NCBI GenBank assembly: GCA_050949165.1
Contig: JBMNFF010000003.1
Span: 283,758-347,757, forward strand
Source of the DNA: DAIOXA01 sp050949165
Lineage (GTDB): Bacteria > Bacillota > Proteinivoracia > UBA4975
DNA length: 64,000 bases
Direction: 5' to 3'
How positions within the stretch are numbered: the stretch's first letter is position 1; each line of letters starts with the position of its first letter. The position numbers and the translations under genes are program-made. A model generated the notes under the pieces. It worked only from the letters and a program-made list of their open reading frames with translations, had not been told where the DNA came from and did no database searches. Below, in pieces: positions 9,118-17,053 of the stretch.

Positions 9118-9156
9118 CACCCCCTGGATTCTTCTGAAACCAGGGGGTGGTTTGTT
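9118..9156 (+). terminator. Terminator of the SulP gene
   Basis: CACCCCCTGG pairs with CCAGGGGGTG around a 12-base loop and is followed by GTTTGTTT. Confidence 0.85.
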
Positions 9157-9162
9157 TCCTGA

Positions 9163-10875
9163 TTACCAGCGCCTTTTTTCCGGGGGCAGGTCCAGGGCCA
9201 GGGTGCCGCCGGGGTTAAGGATGTTGTCGGGGTCCAGGTGGCGCTTGATGGCCCGAAGCAGCTCCAGCTCATTGGTGCCCAGGGACTCCTCATACCAGGG
9301 GGCCAGCATGCGGCCGATGCCGTGGTGATGGCTGAGGGCGGCGCCGGTCTTGCAGATATGGTCGATGACCTTGGCCTGATAGTCCACGTACTCCTCACTA
9401 TCCATGCGGGCAATGAAGATGAAATAAAGGTTGGTGCCCTGGGGATAGAAGTGGGAAGAGTGGGACATGCAGATGGTCTGGGGCCGGGACTTGCAGAAGG
9501 CCCGCACCTCCCGCCACACATCCTCCAGGCGGTCCCAGGGCACGGCGCATTCCAGGGTATCGATGATGACGCCGTAGTCCTGGAGGTCTTCCCGGAGGTA
9601 GGGATCCAGGAAGCGCCCTTCTTCCCACTTGCGAGTGACATAACCGGTGGTAGACATGGCCCCATACCGCTTGGCAATCTGGCGAATCCGCCGGGCGACC
9701 AAGCGGGTATAGCCGGCATCGCCATCGGCGGTGCCCAGGAGCAGGCAGCGCTGATTGGGCTTATAGCCCCGGGCCCGGAGCATGGTGTCCAGAATGGTGC
9801 CCTCCACCCCATACAGCTTCATCCCCACCTCGGTCTCTTCGGGGTCCGAGAGGCGGAAGACCGAGGGCAGGCCGAACTCGCCCTGGGAGATCTCCCGCAC
9901 CGCCTCCAGGGCGCTCATATAATCCCGGAAGATATAGCTGAAGCGCCGGGTGTTTTCCGGCTGGTATTTAAAGATCTTGAGGGTGGCCTCCACCAGGATG
10001 CCATAGGTCCCTTCGGAACCTATCATAATCTGGTCGATGTCGGGGCCGATGGCCTCGGCGGGATACTCTTTGGTGACGATGTCCCCCACCGGCGTCACAT
10101 ATTCCTGGCAGATAACCAGGTCCTCAATCTTCCCGTAATAGGTGGAGTTCTGCCCTGCCCCCCGGGTGACGATCCAGCCGCCGATGGTGGAGGAATCAAA
10201 GGACTGGGGCAGGTGCCCGCCGGTGTAGCGCTCCTTGGCGCCAAACAAATTGGGGGCATCCCGGAGGGCGGCCTCGTAATCGGGGCCCATCATTCCCGGC
10301 TGGACGGTTACGGTCTGGTTGATGGGGTTGAGCTTGATGATCTTGTTCATATGCACCCGCATATCCAGGGAGATGCCGCCCCGGGGGCACTCTGTTCCCC
10401 GCATCACCGAAGAGCCGCCGCCAAAGGGCGTCACCGGCACTTTGTTTTCCCGGCACCAGCGCACCAGGTTGCGGACATCCTCCTTATTGCGGGGGCTGAC
10501 CACGGCATCGGGCAGGTTTTCGATCTTCTTCTCCCGCAGGCGGATGAGGTCGTATATCATCTTGCCATAAGCCACCCGCAGGCGGTTGTAATCATCGGTG
10601 TGGACATTCTCGGCCCCCACCAGGGCCCGCAGCTCTTGCAGTTGCTCCTGGCTGAGGCGGGAGGGAATGTCGTATTCCACCTTTTCCTCTCCCACATTCT
10701 GCTTGACCTGAAAGTCTGCATCGGTCATGGCAAAGGTTTCCTTCATCAGGGCATAGAGGCGCTTGTTGGGATGCTTGAAGCGGTCGGGATAACCCCATTT
10801 AAATATGGATCTGTATGATTGCTCCGGCGGCACCTTCTCGTACCAATCGGGATAAAAGGGCTTTTTCTCGGCCAT
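9163..10875 (-). CDS. FAD-binding oxidase, alkyl-DHAP synthase-like
   Basis: 570 residues from ATG 10875, five bases after GGGGAGGAG. The FAD_binding_4 (vanillyl-alcohol-oxidase type) fold is clear: PDAVVSPRNKEDVRNLVRWC, PVTPFGGGSSVMRG, FGAKERYTGGHLPQSFDSST and IMIGSEGTYGILVEATLKIF. The C-terminal TGAALSHHHGIGRMLAPWYE matches the histidine-rich motif of alkyldihydroxyacetonephosphate synthases, which swap the acyl chain of acyl-DHAP for an alkyl chain in ether-lipid synthesis. D-lactate and glycolate oxidases share the fold but not this triple-His motif. It is last in an operon with a GlpA-like dehydrogenase that would yield DHAP, which fits. Whether the substrate really is acyl-DHAP is an inference; a different 2-hydroxyacid oxidase remains possible. 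Confidence 0.82.
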   Translation of the reverse strand: MAEKKPFYPDWYEKVPPEQSYRSIFKWGYPDRFKHPNKRLYALMKETFAMTDADFQVKQNVGEEKVEYDIPSRLSQEQLQELRALVGAENVHTDDYNRLRVAYGKMIYDLIRLREKKIENLPDAVVSPRNKEDVRNLVRWCRENKVPVTPFGGGSSVMRGTECPRGGISLDMRVHMNKIIKLNPINQTVTVQPGMMGPDYEAALRDAPNLFGAKERYTGGHLPQSFDSSTIGGWIVTRGAGQNSTYYGKIEDLVICQEYVTPVGDIVTKEYPAEAIGPDIDQIMIGSEGTYGILVEATLKIFKYQPENTRRFSYIFRDYMSALEAVREISQGEFGLPSVFRLSDPEETEVGMKLYGVEGTILDTMLRARGYKPNQRCLLLGTADGDAGYTRLVARRIRQIAKRYGAMSTTGYVTRKWEEGRFLDPYLREDLQDYGVIIDTLECAVPWDRLEDVWREVRAFCKSRPQTICMSHSSHFYPQGTNLYFIFIARMDSEEYVDYQAKVIDHICKTGAALSHHHGIGRMLAPWYEESLGTNELELLRAIKRHLDPDNILNPGGTLALDLPPEKRRW

Positions 10876-10901
10876 GCTAACTCCTCCCCATCTTTTTTTC
10901 C

Positions 10902-11276
10902 TCAATGGTAAGCGGACTGTTCTTCACCCATGTCGGCGGTGGCAATCAAAGACACGTCGGTGCCCGCCAACCGGGGGATCACCACATCCCCGGGCCGCAG
11001 CCTTCGCTCCACCCGCACCGAGTTAATCTCCCCCATGCAGGCGAAGATTCGGGCCAAGGGCACCTCGCCCTGGGTGCGCACCGGCAGCATGGGATAATCG
11101 GAGAAGCTGGTGCGCACGGTGGTGGTCAGAGTGCGGCTGGGATTGGTCAGTTCCTTCTCGGCATAGGCCACACCCCGGGGACACCTGTTTCCCTGGACCA
11201 CCAGGTCCTGCCCCCGGGAGCTGACCTGCAGGCGGCAGCCCTGGGGACATTGGATGCAGATGATTTCCCTAGCCAT
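10902..11276 (-). CDS. DUF1667 family protein, putative FeS partner
   Basis: 124 residues. The N-terminus MAREIICIQCPQGCRL has three Cys in a CxxCxxxC pattern and a fourth follows in GNRCPRGVAYAEKEL; this is the DUF1667 signature. Such proteins are found next to GlpA-like and second FAD oxidoreductase genes in Clostridia and Thermotogae and are thought to carry a metal or FeS centre in a three-subunit dehydrogenase. It overlaps the upstream FAD gene by 8 bases and is followed 26 bases later by the alkyl-DHAP-synthase-like gene. Family confident, role inferred from context. Confidence 0.88.
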   Translation of the reverse strand: MAREIICIQCPQGCRLQVSSRGQDLVVQGNRCPRGVAYAEKELTNPSRTLTTTVRTSFSDYPMLPVRTQGEVPLARIFACMGEINSVRVERRLRPGDVVIPRLAGTDVSLIATADMGEEQSAYH

Positions 11277-12537
11277 TTTCCTCCCCCTTCAAGTTCAAGA
11301 TTACTTTTTCCGCCCCGGCGGGAATGGCGGTCAAATCCAGGACGAGCCGCTCCATCTCCGGCGGCCGCATCACCGGGTACCGCTTGCGCATCAAGGTTTC
11401 CCCGCCGACAGTGACCGCCACTTGGGCATTGCGCAAGGTGCGGGCAGAGCGCAGGTAAATCACCGCCTGCCCCCCCGCCGCCACATCCAGGCGGCTGGGC
11501 ACGGCATAGAGGATATCCCCCTCCGGGCTCAGCTCCAGATGCCGGGGCTCCCTTCCCTGGCCCAGGGCATACTCAGCGGCGGCCCGACCGGCAGTGGTCC
11601 CGCTTTCCGAGACATAGTCCACCAAGTCGTTGACATGGAGGGCGTTGCCGCAACTGTAGAGTCCCGGCACATTGGTGGCCAGGTGCTGGTCCACCGCGGG
11701 TCCGCCGGTGCGGGGGTTGAGCTCCACCCCCAGAGGGGCTAGGATGTCGTTTTCGGGGATCAGCCCCACCGAGAGGACCAGGGTATCGCAGGGCACAAGG
11801 CGGCCCTGCCCCGGCAGCGGCCGCAGCCTCTCATCCACCGGGCTGACCATTACTCCCTCCACCCTTTCCCGGCCCAGGACCTGGGTTACGGTGGCGCTGA
11901 GGTGGAGGGGGATATTGTAGTCCTGCAGGCACTGAACCAGGTTTCGGGTGAGCCCCGATGGCTCGGGCTTGATCTCGTACACCCCTTCCACCTGGGCCCC
12001 TTCCAGGACCAGGCGCCGGGCCATGATCAAGCCGATATCCCCGGAACCCAGAATGACGCAGCGCCGCCCCGGGAGCAAGCCCTCGATATTGATGAGGTGC
12101 TGGACGGTGCCGGCGGTGTAGATTCCCGCCGGGCGCTGGCCGTGGATGAAGACCTGGCGGGAGGTGCGCTCCCGGCAGCCAGTGGCCGCCACTAGGGCCC
12201 GGGCCTGGAGCTGAAACACCGCCTGCTCCCGATTCTGCAGGATGAGGGCGAACCCTTCTCCTTCCCGCCTCAGTTCCAGGAGGAAGGTCTCGGTGAAGAT
12301 GGGGATTCCGCGCCGACGGACCTCCTGGATATCCCGCCAGGCGTATTCCGGGCCGGTGAGTTTTTCGCCGTAGCGCACCAGGCCAAAGCCGTCGTGGATG
12401 CACTGCTTGAGGATGCCCCCGGGCCGCGACTCCCGCTCGATCAGGCAGACCCCGGCCCCGGCCTCGTGGGCCGCTATGGCCGCCGCCAGCCCCGCCGGAC
12501 CCGCACCGATGACTACTGTATCCCATACTTTACCCAT
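11269..12537 (-). CDS. NAD(P)/FAD-dependent oxidoreductase, second subunit of GlpA-type complex
   Basis: 422 residues. The dinucleotide site is at the start (VVIGAGPAGLAAAIAAHEAG), with a second Rossmann motif CVILGSGDIGLIMARRLVLE near residue 165 and the FAD-closing region NVPGLYSCGNALHVNDLVDY near 290. ATGCRERTSRQVFIHGQRPA resembles HcnB/OoxA and sarcosine-oxidase-alpha type proteins. The start overlaps the GlpA-like stop by 8 bases and its stop overlaps DUF1667, so the three subunits are probably made in fixed ratio. Likely role is passing electrons from the GlpA-like subunit to NAD or another acceptor; the acceptor is not evident. Confidence 0.85.
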   Translation of the reverse strand: MGKVWDTVVIGAGPAGLAAAIAAHEAGAGVCLIERESRPGGILKQCIHDGFGLVRYGEKLTGPEYAWRDIQEVRRRGIPIFTETFLLELRREGEGFALILQNREQAVFQLQARALVAATGCRERTSRQVFIHGQRPAGIYTAGTVQHLINIEGLLPGRRCVILGSGDIGLIMARRLVLEGAQVEGVYEIKPEPSGLTRNLVQCLQDYNIPLHLSATVTQVLGRERVEGVMVSPVDERLRPLPGQGRLVPCDTLVLSVGLIPENDILAPLGVELNPRTGGPAVDQHLATNVPGLYSCGNALHVNDLVDYVSESGTTAGRAAAEYALGQGREPRHLELSPEGDILYAVPSRLDVAAGGQAVIYLRSARTLRNAQVAVTVGGETLMRKRYPVMRPPEMERLVLDLTAIPAGAEKVILNLKGEENG

Positions 12538-14254
12538 CTCTGGCCACCTCCCTGGGCTCCTTGGTGGGCGCCAGCACCAGCTGGGAGCCCGGCCTGCCCT
12601 TCACCACCCCGGTGAGAGCAGTCCCCGTCTCCCGGGCCAGGATCTCCAGCAGGGCAGGGGTGCAGAATCCGCCCTGACAGCGCCCCATCCCCGCCCGCAC
12701 CCGGCGCTTGATGGCATCCAGGGAAGCGGCGGGAACGGAACTCCTGATGGCGGCGACTATCTCTCCCTCGGAAATGGCCTCGCACCGGCAGACTATCCTG
12801 CCGTAGGCAGGGTTTTCCCGGATCAGTCGGGCCCGCTCCTCCAGACTCAAATCCTCCAGGCGAGGGTTGGGCCTGCGCACGGGGTCAAAGCGGGGATTGA
12901 GGCGAACCTCCATGACCTTTGCCAGCAGTTTTACCGTCATCTCCGCCACATCCTGGGCGATGGCCGGGGCCGAGGCCAGTCCCGGAGACTGAATCCCTGC
13001 CGCGTGAACCAGGTTGGCCACATACTCCGACGGTTCGATGACAAAATCCTCTTCAAAGGTGCAGGCCCGCACCCCGGCAAAATAGGTAATGACATCCCCC
13101 GGCCGGAGCCGGGTATTGAGGGGCAGGTGCCGGGAGAGCAGAAACTCTATATCTTCAGGCCCCGTGGACCAGTCTTCCCGTTGGGGCACTTCCACGGCAT
13201 TGGGCCCCATGAGGAGGTTGCCCTCCACGGTGGGGTTGAGGCCCCCGCCCTTGGTATGGGCTTTGCTGTTCAGCTTGGGTATGGCCAGGACGCCCCTCTG
13301 CAGGGGACGGGTCTTCTTGTCCAGAATGGCAATGGTCCCCTTGCGGCCGTGGATGGTGAAGAACCGGTCATTGGCAAAGCCTGCCACCTTATCCGCCCAC
13401 ACTCCGGCGGCATTGATGACCACCTTGGCCCTGAGGCTGCCCCGGTTGGTCCTTACCTCCACAATCCGGTTTCCTTCCATGACAAACCCCTGGACCATGG
13501 TGTTCAGGAAGACTTGGGCGCCGTTTTCCACGGCGTTTTCGGCATAGGCCACCGTCACCTCATAGGGGGCCACCACCCCCGTCGAGGGCAAGAGCACCCC
13601 GCCCTTCTGGGCGGGAGTGACATTGGGCTCCCGCTGGAACACCTCTCGCCGGGAAAGGGGAATTACCCCGTCCACGCCCTTGGCCAGGGCCTGCTTGCGC
13701 ACCCAGGGCAGGAGGAGCTGATAGATGCTCCTTTCCAGCAAGACCAGAGAGCCGCACCGCTCCAGCTTGAACCCCAGCTCTCGGGCAGCCTGGGTGTACA
13801 TCCGGTTGCCCCGGATGTTGTAGGCGAGTTTTTTGCTCCCCCTGGAAGGGGCGATACCCGGGTGGATCATGCCGTTATTGCGGCTGGAGGCCTGTTTAGC
13901 CACGTCGTCCTCCTTCTCCAACACCGCCACCTTCAGGTCCCAGCGGGTCAGCTCCCGGGCGATGGCGCAGCCGATGACGCCCCCTCCCACAACCGCGACG
14001 TCGAATTCCCGCCCCGCCAGGGCCTGGTCCGTAAGGGGAGGGCTGTATTCCTCCGGCGGGCTGACACCCTCCACCTGGATATCGTTGACCACTCCCTTGT
14101 AGCCGTGGCCGGCGGCCGCATACCCGGCGGCGATGTACTGCTGCCAACTCTGAACCCGGCCCTCCAGGACCACGGACTGGCGCCACTGGCGGGCTTCAAC
14201 TTCCGCCAGCCCTTCCCGCGCCAATGCCCTTCTCACTGCCTTCAGCCCAGTCAT
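12530..14254 (-). CDS. GlpA-like FAD dehydrogenase with BFD-type [2Fe-2S] domain
   Basis: 574 residues. Residues 1-65 look like a BON-type domain (RQSVVLEGRVQSWQQYIAAG, GYKGVVNDIQVEG), an unusual N-terminal addition. Residues about 82-430 are a DAO/glycerol-3-phosphate dehydrogenase fold: FDVAVVGGGVIGCAIARELT, SSRNNGMIHPGI, INAAGVWADKVAGFA and VHAAGIQSPGLASAPAIAQD. The C-terminus holds CRCEAISEGEIVAAI and GMGRCQGGFC, the four Cys of a BFD-like [2Fe-2S] domain. Start ATG 14254 after GGAGGGGAGTGAG. First gene of the operon with the second FAD subunit, DUF1667 and the alkyl-DHAP-synthase homologue. Expected reaction is sn-glycerol-3-phosphate to DHAP, though related 2-hydroxyacids are possible. 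Confidence 0.87.
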   Translation of the reverse strand: MTGLKAVRRALAREGLAEVEARQWRQSVVLEGRVQSWQQYIAAGYAAAGHGYKGVVNDIQVEGVSPPEEYSPPLTDQALAGREFDVAVVGGGVIGCAIARELTRWDLKVAVLEKEDDVAKQASSRNNGMIHPGIAPSRGSKKLAYNIRGNRMYTQAARELGFKLERCGSLVLLERSIYQLLLPWVRKQALAKGVDGVIPLSRREVFQREPNVTPAQKGGVLLPSTGVVAPYEVTVAYAENAVENGAQVFLNTMVQGFVMEGNRIVEVRTNRGSLRAKVVINAAGVWADKVAGFANDRFFTIHGRKGTIAILDKKTRPLQRGVLAIPKLNSKAHTKGGGLNPTVEGNLLMGPNAVEVPQREDWSTGPEDIEFLLSRHLPLNTRLRPGDVITYFAGVRACTFEEDFVIEPSEYVANLVHAAGIQSPGLASAPAIAQDVAEMTVKLLAKVMEVRLNPRFDPVRRPNPRLEDLSLEERARLIRENPAYGRIVCRCEAISEGEIVAAIRSSVPAASLDAIKRRVRAGMGRCQGGFCTPALLEILARETGTALTGVVKGRPGSQLVLAPTKEPREVARDG

Positions 14255-14280
14255 CTCACTCCCCTCCTATATATCCGAAT

Positions 14281-14330
14281 GTCCGGACTTTTCCTGGTTT
14301 AATTTTATTTTGCCCTCGGCAAACTGTCAA
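14281..14330 (-). promoter_or_regulatory. Promoter and GTCCGGAC operator of the GlpA-like operon
   Basis: On the minus strand TTGACA (14325-14330) and TAAAAT (14302-14307) are exactly 17 bases apart. The palindrome GTCCGGAC (14281-14288) lies about 14 bases after the -10, near the expected transcription start, a classic repressor position. The 11-mer GTCCGGACATT recurs upstream of the alcohol dehydrogenase at 27790-27800. Confidence 0.75.
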
Positions 14331-14357
14331 GGTTTTCCCCTTTATTGTATGACCACG

Positions 14358-14479
14358 CCGGGGCAGATTTGCATTCTTGTCGCCGGAGGCAGGATTTTTT
14401 GCCCCGGATGTCAAATACTTAGATGACACCGCCAGCAGGGCGTGCCCTGCTCTTCTTACAGCCTCAGGGCTGTTTTTTT
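14358..14479 (+). ncRNA. Structured leader or small RNA ending in a terminator
   Basis: CCGGGGCA (14358-14365) pairs with TGCCCCGG (14400-14407). AGCAGGGC-GT-GCCCTGCT (14434-14451) is a second stem. ACAGCC-TCAG-GGCTGT (14458-14473) followed by seven T is a plus-strand terminator. No plus-strand gene ends here, because the neighbour to the left reads away, so this terminator must act on an RNA that starts in this gap. It may be an attenuating leader for the gene at 14547 or a free small RNA. I match it to no known riboswitch class. Confidence 0.45.
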
Positions 14480-14546
14480 GTTCATGCATAAAGGCCAGCG
14501 CCTGCCAATAGTATTTTAAGGAGCAAGAATATAAGGAGTGAATTCC

Positions 14547-15125
14547 GTGCTCTCCGACAGGCTGACCTTCCTGAAACAGCTGCCCCGGGGCCCCGCTTTG
14601 CGCAAGATTTTTTCGGTGCTCCTCTGGGTCCTGGCGGCCCTGACGATCTTTGCCGGCCTCTATTTCATCATCGACATGTTCATGGCCCTGTCCCAGGCCG
14701 AACACCCGGCGGCGGTGCTGGGAACCATCATCGCCGCCCTCGCTACGGCGGTAGGGACGGCCCTGATTGTCCTCACCATCCTCCACCACCTGCCCGACCT
14801 CCGGGGCACATCCCCCCCAGACTACCCGGTGATCCACCTGGTCGCCCTGCTCCTGCGCCTGCTGGGGGAGGGCCTGGCGGCGTTTCACCTTGCAGCGGGG
14901 CTGGCTACCGGCATCGCCTTCTGGTTTGGCAGCCGTCCTAGCTTGCCCTACTTCCAGAGCCTGATGTGGAGGATCCTCGGTTTCGCCGCCTTCCCGCCCT
15001 TCATCTCCGGTCTGATCGCCATCCTCGCCAGCGTCTTCCAGGCCGCCCTGTCGCTGCTGGCCTGTTACCTGGCGGCAGAATTGCTCCTGCTGCTCCGGGA
15101 ACTGCCCCTGAAAACCAAAAGGTAG
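14547..15125 (+). CDS. Integral membrane protein, paralogue of the next gene
   Basis: 192 residues from GTG 14547, eight bases after AAGGAG; a GTG at 14538 lies inside that site. Four hydrophobic segments are visible: residues about 22-48, 58-85, 97-125 and 135-180. The pattern LxxLPRGPALRKIFSVLLWVLA at the N-terminus and AELLLLLRELP at the C-terminus recurs in the gene at 15203, so the two are tandem duplicates. I recognise no family and no catalytic residues. Function unknown; two-gene operon. Confidence 0.75.
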   Translation: MLSDRLTFLKQLPRGPALRKIFSVLLWVLAALTIFAGLYFIIDMFMALSQAEHPAAVLGTIIAALATAVGTALIVLTILHHLPDLRGTSPPDYPVIHLVALLLRLLGEGLAAFHLAAGLATGIAFWFGSRPSLPYFQSLMWRILGFAAFPPFISGLIAILASVFQAALSLLACYLAAELLLLLRELPLKTKR

Positions 15126-15132
15126 AATTGCG

Positions 15133-15201
15133 GTTCCACCTACAGTTTTTTCCATGAATCCGCGCATTAGTTAATAGGAAACCAACTATTGGAGGTGGAA
15201 C
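15133..15201 (+). promoter_or_regulatory. Inverted repeat that can hide the ribosome binding site of the next gene
   Basis: GTTCCACCT (15133-15141) is exactly complementary to AGGTGGAAC (15193-15201), which contains the ribosome binding site and ends two bases before the GTG at 15203. Folding would block translation start of the second paralogue. Confidence 0.6.
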
Positions 15202-15202
15202 G

Positions 15203-15781
15203 GTGAAAATCTCTCAAATAGAACCTTTTGTGGAATCCTTATCCCAAGGTCCTCAGCTCCGCAAAATCCTGGCCTTGGTCTTAAGGGTGCTGGCAGTGCT
15301 TGCAGGGTGCACAGGCCTCTTCTTCTTTCTGTATGTTCTGGGTCAGATAGTTATTGCTGTCCGCACCGATGTCCTTGAAGCCTTGGGGCTGCTCTTTGCT
15401 CTGGCGATAGTGGTTGCTGTCTTCTTTGTGGCAGTGAAGATCCTCCTCTTCCGGGCCAAAGGGCTCCTGCTCCAAACTGAATACGAGTACCCCTTGGCCG
15501 TCATCGCCTCGCTGCTGCTGAAAACCATTGGCGAGTTGCTGACCCTGTTTGCCGGTGGCAGCGGCTTATTCGCCGGCATTCTCATTTGGTTTGGCCGAGT
15601 TTACCCGGCAATTCCTTCTTTAAGTCCTCCCTTCGTGCACGCTCTTCTATTCCCCGCTTCTTCCTTTGTCCAAGGCCTGATTCTGATAATTGCCAGCCAG
15701 GTATATGCCCTGGTGCTGCTGGTCTTTTTCTACCTGCTGGCAGAACTGCTCCTCATGTTCCGAAACATAGCGACAAAATAA
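15203..15781 (+). CDS. Integral membrane protein, paralogue of the previous gene
   Basis: 192 residues with four hydrophobic segments in the same places as the preceding gene. Shared features include SQGPQLRKILALVLRVLAVL at the start, FAGGSGLFAGILIWFGRVYP in the middle and YLLAELLLMFRNIATK at the end, matching AELLLLLREL of its neighbour. Start GTG 15203 after GGAGGTGGAAC, a strong site that is also half of an inverted repeat. Function unknown. The pair probably sits in the membrane as a homo- or hetero-oligomer, but that is inference from duplication only. Confidence 0.75.
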   Translation: MKISQIEPFVESLSQGPQLRKILALVLRVLAVLAGCTGLFFFLYVLGQIVIAVRTDVLEALGLLFALAIVVAVFFVAVKILLFRAKGLLLQTEYEYPLAVIASLLLKTIGELLTLFAGGSGLFAGILIWFGRVYPAIPSLSPPFVHALLFPASSFVQGLILIIASQVYALVLLVFFYLLAELLLMFRNIATK

Positions 15782-15785
15782 AATC

Positions 15786-15810
15786 AAATCCCGCTTCATA
15801 AGCGGGATTT
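15786..15810. terminator. Bidirectional terminator
   Basis: AAATCCCGCTT-CAT-AAGCGGGATTT with A and T runs at the ends serves both the membrane protein on the left and the PfoR-like gene on the right. Confidence 0.88.
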
Positions 15811-15827
15811 ATTATCATTCAATATTT

Positions 15828-16877
15828 TTATTGCTCCAGTTTCATATCTCCAGGCTTGATCCAGCCCAGTCGGCGCAGGATTTCCGAGAAGAAATAGCTG
15901 AGAATCGCCGGGCCGATAAAGTGCAAGAGGAGGACCACCAGCCAGACCGGCAATCCCTTGACAGTGCCGGTAAAGCCCATGTCGGCAAAGGTCATCAACT
16001 GCCCCACCAGGCCGCTGGTGCCCATCCCCGCTCCCGCGGGATTGTTGGTCATCTTAAAGACCACCGAGGCAAAGGGGGCCAGGATGATTCCCGCCAGGGT
16101 GGGGGGGATGAGGATGCGGGGATTCTTGACAATATTGCCCACTTGCAGCATGGAGGTGCCTATGCCCTGGGAGATGAGGCCGGAGATGCCATTATCCCGG
16201 AAACTGGCCACGGCAAAGCCTACCATCTGAGCACAGCAGCCCACGGTGGCCGCCCCGGCAGCCAGGCCGTCCAAACCGATCATCAAGGCGATGGCAGCGC
16301 TGGAAATGGGCGCCGTCAGTGCCCACCCCATCAGAGTGGCCACCAGAATGCCCATGCTGAAGGGTTGTTGCACCATGGCCCACTCGATGGCTGCCCCCAG
16401 GGCCTTCATTCCGGAATCGATGGGGGGACCGACGAAACTGGCCACCGCATATCCTATACCGATGGTGACCAGGGGAGTGAGGATGATGTCCAGCTTGGTC
16501 TCGCCGGATATCAGCTTGCCGCACTCCGCCCCCAGTAGGGCGGCGACAAAGCTGCCGGCCGGTCCGCCCAGCTGGACCCCCGCCGCGCCGGTGATGGCCG
16601 AGGCAAAGAGCACGAACTTTGGCGCCTTGAGCCCCTGGGCGACGGCGACGCCGATGGCAGCCCCCATCAGGTTGGCATTCATGGCCAGCCCGCCCATTTG
16701 CACCAAAAAGTCCACACCCAATTGTTCGCCGGTCGTCTTGACGATTAAGCCGATGATCAGTGATGAAAAGAGTCCCAGGGCCATGTAACTCATGGCGGTA
16801 ACAAAGTAAGTGCGCAGGGAAAGGTCTACTCCCTTTCTGTGCAGAAAGTCGTATATTCTTCGCAGCATGTCTCGCAC
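15828..16877 (-). CDS. PfoR-like EIIC family membrane protein (PTS_EIIC_2)
   Basis: About 349 residues with ten or so membrane helices, rich in Gly and Ala. GLAMNANLMGAAIGVAVAQG, QLGGPAGSFVAALLGAECGK and NPAGAGMGTSGLVGQLMTFA are characteristic of the PfoR/PTS_EIIC_2 family, which includes the perfringolysin regulator PfoR of Clostridium perfringens. No EIIA or EIIB gene is adjacent and no phosphorylation Cys is obvious, so it may be a stand-alone transporter or a sensor rather than a true PTS component. Start is uncertain: GTG 16877 is five bases after AGGTGA; GTG 16886 and ATG 16868 are alternatives. Confidence 0.82.
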   Translation of the reverse strand: MRDMLRRIYDFLHRKGVDLSLRTYFVTAMSYMALGLFSSLIIGLIVKTTGEQLGVDFLVQMGGLAMNANLMGAAIGVAVAQGLKAPKFVLFASAITGAAGVQLGGPAGSFVAALLGAECGKLISGETKLDIILTPLVTIGIGYAVASFVGPPIDSGMKALGAAIEWAMVQQPFSMGILVATLMGWALTAPISSAAIALMIGLDGLAAGAATVGCCAQMVGFAVASFRDNGISGLISQGIGTSMLQVGNIVKNPRILIPPTLAGIILAPFASVVFKMTNNPAGAGMGTSGLVGQLMTFADMGFTGTVKGLPVWLVVLLLHFIGPAILSYFFSEILRRLGWIKPGDMKLEQ

Positions 16878-17053
16878 CGCAATCACCTGTTTCTATTTAT
16901 TGGTATCGCCTTATTCTAATCCATACATCTCCCCAATGGCAAGGGCAGTCTAAAGGCCCCTCTCTTGCGCCCGAGGAAATCCAGGCAAAAATTAGAGGAT
17001 TATATCGCGATTCTGACGAATTACTCCTCATCTTGATATATGGAGGTAATTGT

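Noticed and set aside
9238..10818. Plus-strand open frame of 526 codons
   Set aside because: Antisense shadow of the alkyl-DHAP-synthase-like gene, no ribosome site and no family pattern.
12398..14302. Plus-strand open frame of 634 codons
   Set aside because: It is antisense to the clear GlpA-like gene, is very rich in Gly, His, Pro and Gln, and shows no domain. GC-rich genes often leave the opposite strand open.
14256..15167. Minus-strand open frame of 303 codons
   Set aside because: Antisense to the first membrane-protein paralogue and to the structured leader; rich in Gly, Gln and Glu without a motif.
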